A stretch of DNA of 64,000 bases. Origin: Streptomyces montanisoli (GTDB lineage Bacteria; Actinomycetota; Actinomycetes; Streptomycetales; Streptomycetaceae). The DNA is taken from NCBI RefSeq assembly GCF_017813245.1, contig NZ_JAGIQL010000005.1:1-64000 (forward strand), given 5' to 3'. Under the pieces are notes generated by a model, which was given only the letters and a program-made list of their open reading frames with translations, searched no databases and was not told the DNA's origin. This document shows, one piece after another, positions 8,990 to 16,556 of this stretch (the stretch's first letter is position 1; each line of letters starts with the position of its first letter). A program made the translations under genes and the position numbers.

Positions 8990-9033
8990 CGGGCCGGGGG
9001 GACGCAGCCGCTCTCGCGCCGCCCCCCGGCCCG
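8990..9033. terminator. Hairpin between convergent genes
   Basis: A perfect 12-bp stem, CGGGCCGGGGGG (8990-9001) with CCCCCCGGCCCG (9022-9033), and a 20-base loop. No T-tract is seen, as is common in Streptomyces. It lies between the convergent ATPase gene and the SpoIIE phosphatase gene and could end both transcripts. Confidence 0.6.
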
Positions 9034-9044
9034 CCGGAGACGAC

Positions 9045-10211
9045 CTAGCGGCCCTCGGGGCCGAACCAGTCCACGCACACCACGAGCGCGTCGTCAGCCG
9101 TCTCGGTGTCGCGATACCGGGCGAGCTCGAGCAGCATCGCGTCCGGGACCATAGCCGCGGGCAGCAGACTCGTGGCCGCGATCGCCCTTGCCAGGGCGCG
9201 CTCGCCGAACACGTCGCCACGCGGCGAGAGCGCCTCGTACACACCGTCGCTCGCGAACACCATCCGGTCGCCCGGTTCCACCTGGAACGTCTGCGCCGTG
9301 TAGTCCGACTCCTCGAACATCCCGAGCGGCAGTTGGGCCTCGAGGCCGATCCGCTCGATGCTCTTGCCGCGCTGGCGCCACAGCTGGGGCGACCCCGCGT
9401 CCACGGCCTGCGCGTGCCCCGACGCCAGGTCGATGCGGAGCAGCAGGGTCGAGACGTGCTGCGCGCCCCTGAACCGCTCGTACAGCGCCTGATCGGCGAG
9501 CGCGGCCTGGTCGGCGATGCCGATGCCCGCCCTGCGCGCGTTGCGCAGCGCCTTCACCGCGAGGTTGGTCAGCAGGGCGGCCTCGATGCCCTCACCCATC
9601 CCGTTGGTGACCGCGAGCGTCAGCGATCTGCCGTCCGCGGACCAGTCGAAGTTGTCGCCGTAGATCGCGTAGGCCGGCTCCAGCTGCGCGCCGACCGCGT
9701 ACTCGGTCGCCTCGCAGGCGCGCCCGGGCAGCAGCTCCCACTGCATCTCGGCGGCGAGCGTCAGCCGGTTCACCCGGCGCGCCTGCCGGTACAGGTCGGT
9801 GTCGCGCTCCGCGACCAGGATCTCGTGACCCAGCAGCACGGCCACCCTGGACAGCTCCTCGACGACGGCGGCCGTCGAGCGCTCCTGCGGCAGCCGTACG
9901 GTCAGGATGCCGAGCCGGTCGCCACGCACGGTGACGGGAAGGTGGTGGTCGACCTCGTCCCCGTGGCGCACCTGGCGCTCGTGCGGCTCCTGGCTGCCGA
10001 ACGCGCGCCCCTCGGAGCTGTTGCTCAGCGGCAGCGCGCCCTCGTTGCCCCCCTCGCCCACCGGGTTGAGCACCGTGAGCCCGTAATCGGCCAGGTAGAG
10101 GCGCACGAAGGAGGCTCCATAGCCCACCGCGAGCGCGTCGCGTACCACGTCCACCAATGCGTGCGGGGCCGCTGCCCGGACCGATCTTTCGATGTCCGCC
10201 AGTACAGTCAC
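9045..10211 (-). CDS. SpoIIE-type PP2C phosphatase with N-terminal sensor region
   Basis: A 388-residue protein with a GAF-like N-terminal region (about 20-140, FVRLYLADYGLTVLNPVG ... LGILTVRLP) and a C-terminal SpoIIE/PP2C domain (about 160-385). The first metal motif GDNFDW and the late ASDGVYEA are present. However, the central GDVSGHG-type block reads AVTNGMGEG, so a usual metal-binding Asp is replaced. GTG start at 10211. The protein could have altered metal use or be a regulatory, weakly active phosphatase. It faces the MarR gene at 10287 divergently across 75 bp. Confidence 0.85.
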   Translation of the reverse strand: MTVLADIERSVRAAAPHALVDVVRDALAVGYGASFVRLYLADYGLTVLNPVGEGGNEGALPLSNSSEGRAFGSQEPHERQVRHGDEVDHHLPVTVRGDRLGILTVRLPQERSTAAVVEELSRVAVLLGHEILVAERDTDLYRQARRVNRLTLAAEMQWELLPGRACEATEYAVGAQLEPAYAIYGDNFDWSADGRSLTLAVTNGMGEGIEAALLTNLAVKALRNARRAGIGIADQAALADQALYERFRGAQHVSTLLLRIDLASGHAQAVDAGSPQLWRQRGKSIERIGLEAQLPLGMFEESDYTAQTFQVEPGDRMVFASDGVYEALSPRGDVFGERALARAIAATSLLPAAMVPDAMLLELARYRDTETADDALVVCVDWFGPEGR

Positions 10212-10286
10212 TGTGGTTCAGGCCTTCTTCTCAGGGCGAATCCGTCTGGGCTGACAAAGACCCGTGCCGGATGAAAGAGTGGATCG

Positions 10287-10802
10287 ATGTCCCGCTTCAC
10301 GGCTCAGCCGCACCAGCGCGAGCAGGTCGCCATGGCCGCCCGCGCCGCCTCCGAGCTGCTGGAGGTGTTGTGGGGCCGTGGCCAGGAGGCTGCGCCTTCG
10401 GGGCCGGTGTCGCCGTCGCAACTACGTGCCCTTCTCGTCATCGAAGCCTACGAGGGCGCGAACCTGCGCACGCTGAGCGACGTACTCGGATCTCGTCCGT
10501 CGTCGCTGAGCAGGCTCTGCGACCGCATGGAGGCGATGGGGCTCGTGGCGCGCTCGCCGAGTCCGACCAGCAGGCGCGAGGTGGAACTGCGGCTCAGCAG
10601 ACGCGGCCGCACGGTCCTCGACGAGTACCGGGCCTTCCGCACCCGTGAGGTGGAGCTGGTGCTCGACCGGATGGAGCCCTCGGACGTCGTGACGCTCGCC
10701 GAGGGGCTCAGCGCCTTTCGCGCCGCGGCGGGGGAGCGGTTCGGGGAGCTCGGCAACGCACCCGCCGACGCCGGGCAGGGTCGGGTGGCGGACAGCGCGT
10801 AG
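10287..10802 (+). CDS. MarR-family transcriptional regulator
   Basis: A 171-residue winged-helix protein. The core (residues about 40-110) shows the MarR recognition pattern: SPSQLRALLVIEAYEGANLRTLSDVLGSRPSSLSRLCDRMEAMGLVARSPSPTSRREVELRLSRRG in pieces, with the wing at SRREVELRLS. A palindromic operator lies about 95 bp downstream, before the STAS gene. Together with a second MarR gene at 11406-11873 this suggests that these regulators control the STAS gene. The inducer is unknown. Confidence 0.87.
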   Translation: MSRFTAQPHQREQVAMAARAASELLEVLWGRGQEAAPSGPVSPSQLRALLVIEAYEGANLRTLSDVLGSRPSSLSRLCDRMEAMGLVARSPSPTSRREVELRLSRRGRTVLDEYRAFRTREVELVLDRMEPSDVVTLAEGLSAFRAAAGERFGELGNAPADAGQGRVADSA

Positions 10803-10897
10803 CTTCATTCAGCCCTACTTCCTGGTACGGGCACGTTACCTTCGGCGCGACGGTCGGCGCGCGGAAGCGGTGAACAGATTGTTGCCCACCAGAGAAT

Positions 10898-10913
10898 GTT
10901 GTCAAATGACAAC
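10898..10913. promoter_or_regulatory. MarR-type palindromic operator
   Basis: GTTGTCAAATGACAAC: perfect 7-bp arms around AA, in an AT-rich pocket (10893-10925) that stands out from the GC-rich surroundings. It lies 58 bp upstream of the preferred start of the STAS gene. Size and symmetry suit a MarR dimer. It also argues against the longer STAS reading frame that would start inside it at 10896. Confidence 0.6.
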
Positions 10914-10970
10914 TATCAATTCTATCGTGGGGTCAGTTCCGCCGAGTCGTCGACCGTCCGAAGGGACACC

Positions 10971-11432
10971 GTGCTTCCTCACCCCAGCGCCGACAGGGCG
11001 ATGGACCTGACCACCCGCCAGGAAGGCGCCGCGGTCGTACTCGCCGTCGGCGGCGAACTCGATCTGGACACCGTCGCGCCCCTCACCGAGGCCCTCGGCC
11101 GGGCGGCGCGGGACGGTGCGGGCCAGGTCGTCGTCCTCGACCTGTCGGGTGTCACCTTCGCCGACTCGACGACGGTCAACGTGCTGCTGCGGGCCCGCGA
11201 GGACCTCGGCGACCGGCTCAGGATCGCCAGGCCGTCCGCGTTCCTCCAGCGGCTGTTCGACGTGATCGGGCTCGAGGCGGCGCTGTCCGTGCACGGCACC
11301 GTGGCATCGGCGCTGGCAGGAGGCGCCTCCACGGACGCCACCGCACACGTCGCCACCTCGCACGACACGACGTCGCACGACGGTACCGGGCGCGGAGCCG
11401 TCGGCTCAGCGGTCCCCGGGGTCGGCGAGTGA
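10971..11432 (+). CDS. STAS-domain anti-sigma factor antagonist
   Basis: A 153-residue SpoIIAA/RsbV-like protein. I prefer the GTG at 10971 (AAGGGA upstream). The ATG at 10896 sits inside the palindromic operator, and the ATG at 11001 has a poor ribosome site. STAS core: VVLAVGGELDLDTVAPLTEAL, then VVVLDLSGVTFADSTTVNVLLRA, where the phosphorylatable Ser is in the FADST segment. A His/Thr/Ala-rich tail follows (about residues 120-153). It is the natural substrate type for the neighbouring SpoIIE phosphatases and RsbW-like kinases. Its 3' end overlaps the convergent MarR gene by 27 bp. Confidence 0.85.
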   Translation: MLPHPSADRAMDLTTRQEGAAVVLAVGGELDLDTVAPLTEALGRAARDGAGQVVVLDLSGVTFADSTTVNVLLRAREDLGDRLRIARPSAFLQRLFDVIGLEAALSVHGTVASALAGGASTDATAHVATSHDTTSHDGTGRGAVGSAVPGVGE

Positions 11433-11873
11433 CGACACGAACGACCGCAATCCGGCCAGCAGCTCCGCGCACGCCTCGCGCGGCATCCCGCGCATGGCGT
11501 CCGCGATCCCGTCCGCACGCAGGGCCCGGTAGTCCGCGAGCAGGGTGCTGCCGCGTGCGGTGAGCACGAGCCGGATCTCCCTGCGGTCCTGCCGCACCGG
11601 CAGGCGCTCGATGAGCCCGTCCGACTCCATGGACGCGCACAGACGGCTGGCGCGCGGCATGGTGACCCCCAGGCTTCTCGCGAGACCCGTGAGGTTCAGG
11701 CCCCGCCGTCGGCCGATGAGCAGAAGGATGCGCAGCCGGTGGGGCGGCAGCCGCGGATCCACGGCTGCCGCCGCCTCCGCGGAGATCTCGGTGACGATCT
11801 CCGCCGAGGCGGCCAGCGTTTCCGCGGCCTCCCTGAGCGTGTCAGCGGGCGGTCGTGAGCGATGGCCTTCCAT
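11406..11873 (-). CDS. MarR-family transcriptional regulator
   Basis: A 155-residue MarR protein starting at ATG 11873 (MEGHRSRPPADTL); the longer frame upstream is low-complexity and lacks family features. The winged helix is at residues about 40-115 (PHRLRILLLIGRRRGLNLTGLARSLGVTMPRASRLCASMESDGLIERL, with the wing in DRREIRLVLT). It is a paralogue of the MarR at 10287 by overall pattern. It is convergent with and overlaps the STAS gene. The ribosome site is weak, so the start is less certain than the gene itself. Confidence 0.82.
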   Translation of the reverse strand: MEGHRSRPPADTLREAAETLAASAEIVTEISAEAAAAVDPRLPPHRLRILLLIGRRRGLNLTGLARSLGVTMPRASRLCASMESDGLIERLPVRQDRREIRLVLTARGSTLLADYRALRADGIADAMRGMPREACAELLAGLRSFVSSLADPGDR

Positions 11874-11970
11874 GAGCCCGGTCCGTTCGTTGCACGCGTC
11901 GTACGGCTGGCGGTGCTGCTCCTCGTCCTCGTCTGTCTGCTCGCGGGCCCCGTGGTGCGGCTGTGCGCCG

Positions 11971-12228
11971 TCACACGGCGGCGAGACCGCCCGGCTCCTG
12001 TGCGGGACCTGTCCGGGCAGGCCCTGCCTCGCCGGCCGCGGCGAGCCGCCTGCCCGCCACCGCGAGGGCGTCCGCGGCCGAGCGGGTGCCCGTCGACACG
12101 CACAGCGTGTACGTGGCGTCGTCAAGACGCCGGGCCGTCTGCTTGGTGCTGTGCCGGGCGTGCTCGGCGCGCGCGGTCTCGTACTGTGCGACAAGGTGGC
12201 GCAGCATCGTCGGGTGAGCCATCAGCAC
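11971..12228 (-). CDS. DUF5133 small protein
   Basis: An 85-residue protein that I recognise as the actinobacterial DUF5133 family: MLMAHPTMLRHLVAQYE near the start and LDDATYTLCVSTGTRSAADAL in the middle. GTG start at 12228; the ATG two codons later is an alternative. The family has no known function and is often found as a short, possibly stress-associated, cytoplasmic protein in Streptomyces. The first helix and the conserved TYTLCVSTGTR motif are the diagnostic parts. It is oriented with the MarR gene downstream. Confidence 0.8.
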   Translation of the reverse strand: MLMAHPTMLRHLVAQYETARAEHARHSTKQTARRLDDATYTLCVSTGTRSAADALAVAGRRLAAAGEAGPARTGPAQEPGGLAAV

Positions 12229-12439
12229 GGCGTGTGCCTGCCTTTCTCCCGCGGGTCCCGCAGGGGACGTTGCTGCCGCACATTCCCGTTCGCGGGCGAG
12301 TCATGCCTGCGGATCCGCGTGCCGGTCGTCACAGCCCCGCCCCACGCCCGTGAGGGCCGGTGCAGCGGTCGGATGTCTGACGGTTCGTCACACGGAACGA
12401 CCTCTTCTGTGCCCGCCCGCCCCGGCATATGCTCGCCCC

Positions 12440-13159
12440 ATGCGCGTCGCTCTCTTCGTCACCTGCGTCAATGACGCCGTGTACCCGGCCACCGGCATCG
12501 CGACGGTGCGCCTCCTGGAGCGCCTCGGGGTGGAAGTGGACTTCCCCGAAGCGCAGACCTGTTGCGGGCAACCCCAGTACAACACCGGTTACCGCCGGGA
12601 GACCGTGCCTCTCGCACGCCGTACGGCCCGCGTCTTCGACGGCTACGACCACGTGGTGACCCCGTCGGGATCCTGTGCCGCCATGGTGCGCGACCACTAC
12701 CCCGCGATGGGCGACAGCGCGGCCGCCGCGTTCGCACCTCGGATGTATGAACTGACGGAGTTCCTGGTGGATGTGCTGGGCGTCACCGACGTCGGCGCCT
12801 ACTTCCCGCACTCCGTCACCTATCACCCGTCCTGCCACGGACTGCGTCTCCTCGGCCTCGGGGACCGGCCGCGCAAGCTGCTGAACGCCGTCAAGGGCAT
12901 CGAGCTCAGGGAGCTGCCGGGCGCGCAGGAGTGCTGCGGCTTCGGCGGTACCTTCGCAGTCAAGAACGCCGACGTCTCGACGGCGATGGGCCGGGACAAG
13001 GCGCGCAACGCCGTCTCCACGGGCGCCGAGGTGCTGTGCGGCGGGGACAACTCCTGCCTGATGCACATCGGCGGTGTCCTCAGCCGCGAGTCCCAGCCGG
13101 TGCGCCCCCTGCACATCGCGGAGATCCTCGCCTCGACCGAAGAGGAGCCCTGGTCATGA
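12440..13159 (+). CDS. lutA: LutA: lactate utilisation Fe-S protein
   Basis: A 239-residue cytoplasmic cysteine-rich-domain protein of the LutA/YkgE family, one subunit of the LutABC L-lactate oxidation complex. Two CCG-type motifs are visible: TCCGQPQYNTGYR (about residue 42) and ECCGFGGTF (about 173), with HPSCHG between them. ATG 12440 is chosen because the protein starts directly with MRVALFVTCVND. No ribosome site precedes it, and a TATGCT hexamer ends only seven bases upstream, so the mRNA may be leaderless. It overlaps lutB by ATGA. Confidence 0.92.
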   Translation: MRVALFVTCVNDAVYPATGIATVRLLERLGVEVDFPEAQTCCGQPQYNTGYRRETVPLARRTARVFDGYDHVVTPSGSCAAMVRDHYPAMGDSAAAAFAPRMYELTEFLVDVLGVTDVGAYFPHSVTYHPSCHGLRLLGLGDRPRKLLNAVKGIELRELPGAQECCGFGGTFAVKNADVSTAMGRDKARNAVSTGAEVLCGGDNSCLMHIGGVLSRESQPVRPLHIAEILASTEEEPWS

Positions 13160-14616
13160 GCGGCACGTTCGTCGGGATGCCGTCCTTCCCCACGGCCGCG
13201 CGCGGCGCGCTCGCCGACGAGACGCTGCGCGGCAACCTGCGCTACGCCACCCACACCATCCGCGACAAGCGCGCCAAGGCCGTCGCCGAGCTCGACGACT
13301 GGGCGCTGCTGCGCGAGGCCGGCAAGCAGATCAAGGACCACACGCTGCGCAACCTGGACCGCTACCTCCTCCAGCTGGAGGAGGCGGTGACCGCCGCCGG
13401 CGGCGTGGTGCACTGGGCCGCCGACGCCGACGAGGCGAACCGCATCGTCGCCGACCTGGTGAAGGCCACGGGCGAGAGCGAGGTCGTCAAGGTCAAGTCC
13501 ATGGCCACGCAGGAGATCGGGCTCAACGAGGCGCTCGCAGCCGAGGGCATCTCGGCGTACGAGACCGACCTCGCCGAGCTGATCGTCCAGCTCGGCGACG
13601 ACCGGCCCTCCCACATCCTGGTGCCGGCGATCCACCGCAACCGCGGTGAGATCCGGACCATCTTCGCCTCGGAGATGGGCAAGTGGGGCAGGGCCGCACC
13701 CGACGGCCTCTCCGACGCGCCGGGCGAGCTGGCCGAGGCGGCCAGGCTCCACCTGCGGGAAAAGTTCCTGCGGGCCAAGGTGGGCATCTCCGGGGCCAAC
13801 TTCATGGTCGCGGAGACCGGCACCCTGGCCGTCTTCGAGTCCGAGGGCAACGGCAGGATGTGCCTGACGCTCCCCGAGACGCTGATCTCCGTCGTGGGCA
13901 TCGAGAAGGTGGTGCCGACCTGGCGCGACCTCGAGGTGTTCCTCCAGACGCTGCCCCGCTCGTCCACCGCGGAGCGCATGAACCCGTACACCACGATGTG
14001 GACGGGCACCACCGACGGAGACGGGCCGAGCGCCTTCCACCTCGTCCTGCTCGACAACGGCCGCACCGCCACCCTCGCCGACGAGACCGGCAGGCAGGCG
14101 CTGCGCTGCATCCGCTGCTCCGCCTGCCTCAATGTCTGCCCCGTCTACGAGCGGGCCGGCGGCCACGCCTACGGCTCCGTCTACCCGGGGCCGATCGGCG
14201 CGATCCTCAGCCCGCAACTGCGCGGCACCGGCAGCGAGATCGACGCGTCGCTGCCGTACGCCTCCTCGCTGTGCGGCGCGTGCTACGAGGTGTGCCCCGT
14301 CGCCATCGACATCCCGGAGGTGCTGGTCCACCTGCGCGACCGGGTGGCGCACCAGGGCGGCAGGGGCCACTTCCTCGAACGCGCCGCCATCAAGGCGGCC
14401 GGCTGGGTCTTCGAGCACCCCGGCGTCCTCGCGGCGGGGGAGCGTGCGGCCACGGCCACCAGGAAGCTGCACCCCTCGCGCGTGCCGGGCGCCGGCGCCT
14501 GGACCAACAGCCGCGACCTGCCCCCGATGCCGCCCGAGTCCTTCCGCGACTGGTGGCGACGCAACCGCAGCCAAGGCGCCGCCCCCGCGGGCGGCAGGAA
14601 GGACGACGGATCGTGA
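13156..14616 (+). CDS. lutB: LutB: lactate utilisation Fe-S / LUD-domain protein
   Basis: A 486-residue LutB/YkgF homologue. The N-terminal two-thirds is a LUD domain (VVKVKSMATQEIGLNEAL, ISGANFMVAETGTLAVFESEGNGRM). Two [4Fe-4S] ferredoxin-type clusters follow: CIRCSACLNVCPVYERAGGH (about residue 318) and CGACYEVCPVAIDIP (about 374). It transfers electrons from lactate oxidation within LutABC. The start overlaps the lutA stop and its own stop overlaps the lutC GTG, so the three are coupled. Length and motifs are normal for the family. Confidence 0.93.
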   Translation: MSGTFVGMPSFPTAARGALADETLRGNLRYATHTIRDKRAKAVAELDDWALLREAGKQIKDHTLRNLDRYLLQLEEAVTAAGGVVHWAADADEANRIVADLVKATGESEVVKVKSMATQEIGLNEALAAEGISAYETDLAELIVQLGDDRPSHILVPAIHRNRGEIRTIFASEMGKWGRAAPDGLSDAPGELAEAARLHLREKFLRAKVGISGANFMVAETGTLAVFESEGNGRMCLTLPETLISVVGIEKVVPTWRDLEVFLQTLPRSSTAERMNPYTTMWTGTTDGDGPSAFHLVLLDNGRTATLADETGRQALRCIRCSACLNVCPVYERAGGHAYGSVYPGPIGAILSPQLRGTGSEIDASLPYASSLCGACYEVCPVAIDIPEVLVHLRDRVAHQGGRGHFLERAAIKAAGWVFEHPGVLAAGERAATATRKLHPSRVPGAGAWTNSRDLPPMPPESFRDWWRRNRSQGAAPAGGRKDDGS

Positions 14617-15248
14617 GCCCCGCCTCGCCGTCCCGCGACCGGATCCTCGCGCGCGTGCGCGCCGCAGTCGACGGCGCCCCCGAGGCGCCCGGGCCGGCCC
14701 GCACGTACCGCGACACGCACACGCCCGAGGACGGCCGCGTGGACCTGCTCGCGGAGAACCTGGCCGACTACCGGGCGCTCGTGCACCGCTCGGACGAGGC
14801 CGGCCTGCCCGCACTCGTGGCGCGCCTGCTCGCCGAGCACGGGAGCGGGTCCGTGGCCGTACCGCCAGGGCTGCCCGAACCCTGGCTCGCCGGGACGGAC
14901 GTGACGCGCGTCCCCGACGCGCCGGGGACCACGGCGGCCGAGCTCGACGCGGTCGACTCCGTCGTCACCGGCTGCGCCGTGGCGATCGCCGAGACGGGCA
15001 CCATCGTCCTGGACGCGGGCCCGGACCAGGGCAGGCGCCGCATCACCCTGGTGCCCGACCACCACATCTGCGTGGTGCGCGCGCCCGAGCAGGTCGTCGG
15101 CGGCGTGCCGCAGGCCATGCCGCGACTCGATCCCACCAGGCCGCTCACATGGATCTCCGGCCCGTCCGCGACCAGCGACATCGAGCTCGACCGCGTGGAG
15201 GGCGTGCATGGGCCGCGCACCCTGGAAGTGATCCTCGTGGAGGGCTGA
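14613..15248 (+). CDS. lutC: LutC: lactate utilisation LUD-domain protein
   Basis: A 211-residue LutC/YkgG homologue. The GTG at 14613 overlaps the lutB stop (GTGA). The LUD fold is visible in DSVVTGCAVAIAETGTIVLDAG, LVPDHHICVVRAPEQVV and GPSATSDIELDRVEGVHGPRTLEVILVE taken in parts. It completes the lactate oxidase complex with LutA and LutB. Tandem 17-bp repeats begin 48 bp after the stop codon. Confidence 0.93.
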   Translation: MSPASPSRDRILARVRAAVDGAPEAPGPARTYRDTHTPEDGRVDLLAENLADYRALVHRSDEAGLPALVARLLAEHGSGSVAVPPGLPEPWLAGTDVTRVPDAPGTTAAELDAVDSVVTGCAVAIAETGTIVLDAGPDQGRRRITLVPDHHICVVRAPEQVVGGVPQAMPRLDPTRPLTWISGPSATSDIELDRVEGVHGPRTLEVILVEG

Positions 15249-15295
15249 CGGAGCAGGCCCCGGCGGGGCGAGTCAGGCCTTGCCAAGGATCGGGT

Positions 15296-15380
15296 CCGCA
15301 CCGGGTCAGGCCCCGCACCGGGTCGGACCCCGCACCGGGTCAGGCCCCGCACCGGGTCGGGCCCCGCGGTGGGTCAGGCG
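15296..15380. repeat. 17-bp tandem repeat (about 5 copies)
   Basis: Four near-perfect units of CCGCACCGGGTCRGRCC begin at 15296, 15313, 15330 and 15347, alternating A and G at one position. A degenerate fifth unit at 15364 runs into the stop codon of the convergent DUF309 gene. The array lies between two convergent genes. Confidence 0.85.
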
Positions 15381-15862
15381 CGCAGCCGGGGCGACTCGGC
15401 GGCAGGATCCACCGCCCCGCCCTCCGCCACACGGGCCGCGAGGCCGCGCGCCCAGGCGACGGCACCCGCGAGATCGAGCCCGTGCGCCGGGCCGTCCCCG
15501 TACGCCTCCAGGCTCCCGGCGCCGCGCAGCAGCAGCCGCTCGCCGCCCCTGGCGTTGCCGCGCGCCGCGTGCGTCAGCCCCACGGCGAGCTGCGCGAGCC
15601 CGCGCCAGAGCGCGCGTTCGGAGGGCGGGCCCGACTTCCAGGCGTCCTCGAACACCTCGTGCGCGTGGAAGGGCATGCCCGCGTCGAGCAGCCGCTGCGC
15701 CTCGGCGACGCTCGCCTCCGGCGCCCTGACGACGCCCTCGGGCTGCCGCTCCACGCCCGAAGACCCGTACGGCAGCGGCCTGCCGAGCCCGTCCCGCGGG
15801 CGCGCGTTGCGCGCCCGGCCCTCGGCGTCCCGGTCCCTGGCGTCCCGCTCTCGCTCACCCAT
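15374..15862 (-). CDS. DUF309 domain protein
   Basis: A 162-residue protein. Residues 1-50 are charged and probably disordered. Residues about 50-125 match DUF309: LLDAGMPFHAHEVFEDAWKSGP, then ALWRGLAQLAVGLTHAARGNARG, the conserved His/Glu helical pair of this family. Function is unknown; DUF309 proteins are small helical bundles found across bacteria. The C-terminal codons fall in the tandem repeat array, so the tail may vary between strains. It lies just upstream of, and divergent from, tRNA-Pro. Confidence 0.83.
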   Translation of the reverse strand: MGERERDARDRDAEGRARNARPRDGLGRPLPYGSSGVERQPEGVVRAPEASVAEAQRLLDAGMPFHAHEVFEDAWKSGPPSERALWRGLAQLAVGLTHAARGNARGGERLLLRGAGSLEAYGDGPAHGLDLAGAVAWARGLAARVAEGGAVDPAAESPRLRA

Positions 15863-15957
15863 GGGCCCGATTGTGCCCGCAGCCGGCGGGGGACCTGCGC
15901 ACCTGCCGAGTGAGGTATCGTGTGACGCGCGTGATCACACATCGCGAACACGCACAT

Positions 15958-16031
<74 letters not shown>

Positions 16032-16050
16032 CTCGTGAGAGTCGCAGGTC

Positions 16051-16084
16051 AGAGCCGGTAGCGGAGCAATCCGTCACCGGCTCT
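16051..16084 (+). terminator. Hairpin after tRNA-Pro
   Basis: AGAGCCGGT (16051-16059) pairs with ACCGGCTCT (16076-16084). The inner CGGA-GCAA-TCCG pairing is closed by a GNRA tetraloop. It starts 20 bases after the tRNA 3' end, so it is a likely tRNA terminator, although there is no T-run. Confidence 0.65.
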
Positions 16085-16556
16085 CGATCGTTCTCCGTGC
16101 CCCGTCGGGGATGAGCGTGCCCGCTCGGCGTCCGGACGTCATGGCACCGGTTTTTATTCTTCGCACATCTGACATGCCGCACATGGCTGACTTGTCGAGC
16201 ATGACCTCCCAAGGGGCCGCTCGTGCTTCGTGCGCGAGTATTCATACCTTGACTCGCGATCATCCACCGGGGTAATGTCTCATTGCGGAAACGATCCGTC
16301 GGCAATCACCATTCGGTGCTTATCCGGGATCGGTGACCGCATTTCTCAGTGCACAGTAGTGGCGATATACCTGCCTGCGGCAGGACGGCTCCCGCTTCTG
16401 GGGGTCGGTGGAATTGATGATATTCGACAACGGCCTCTCGCTCTCTCTGCTCACTCCACTGTCCTGATCCGCCACGTTCTTTCATGGCGACGATTCGCGT
16501 ACCTTTTTTCTTGACGGAACCGGCTTGTTTCTCGACGAGAGAATTTGGGGCAGTCA
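16085..16556. other. AT-richer leader region upstream of the pyrrole-PKS operon
   Basis: About 470 bases with no credible gene, noticeably richer in A/T than its surroundings. It contains a candidate promoter at 16249-16278, an 11-bp palindrome CCTGCGGCAGG near 16373 and a TTGACG at 16511 without a clear -10. It likely contains the regulatory region of the biosynthetic operon. No regulator gene is nearby. Confidence 0.5.
16249..16278 (+). promoter_or_regulatory. Candidate promoter of the biosynthetic operon
   Basis: TTGACT (16249-16254), an 18-bp spacer and TAATGT (16273-16278) resemble a HrdB-type promoter. It would give a leader of roughly 270 nt before the ATG at 16557. This is by inspection only. 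Confidence 0.35.

Noticed and set aside
10896..10970. Longer N-terminus for the STAS protein starting at ATG 10896
   Set aside because: The codon lies within the AT-rich palindromic operator and adds a non-conserved stretch; the GTG at 10971 has a better ribosome site.
12823..14814. 663-residue minus-strand open frame opposite lutABC
   Set aside because: It is a shadow of LutB/LutC, whose iron-sulfur motifs fix the coding strand.
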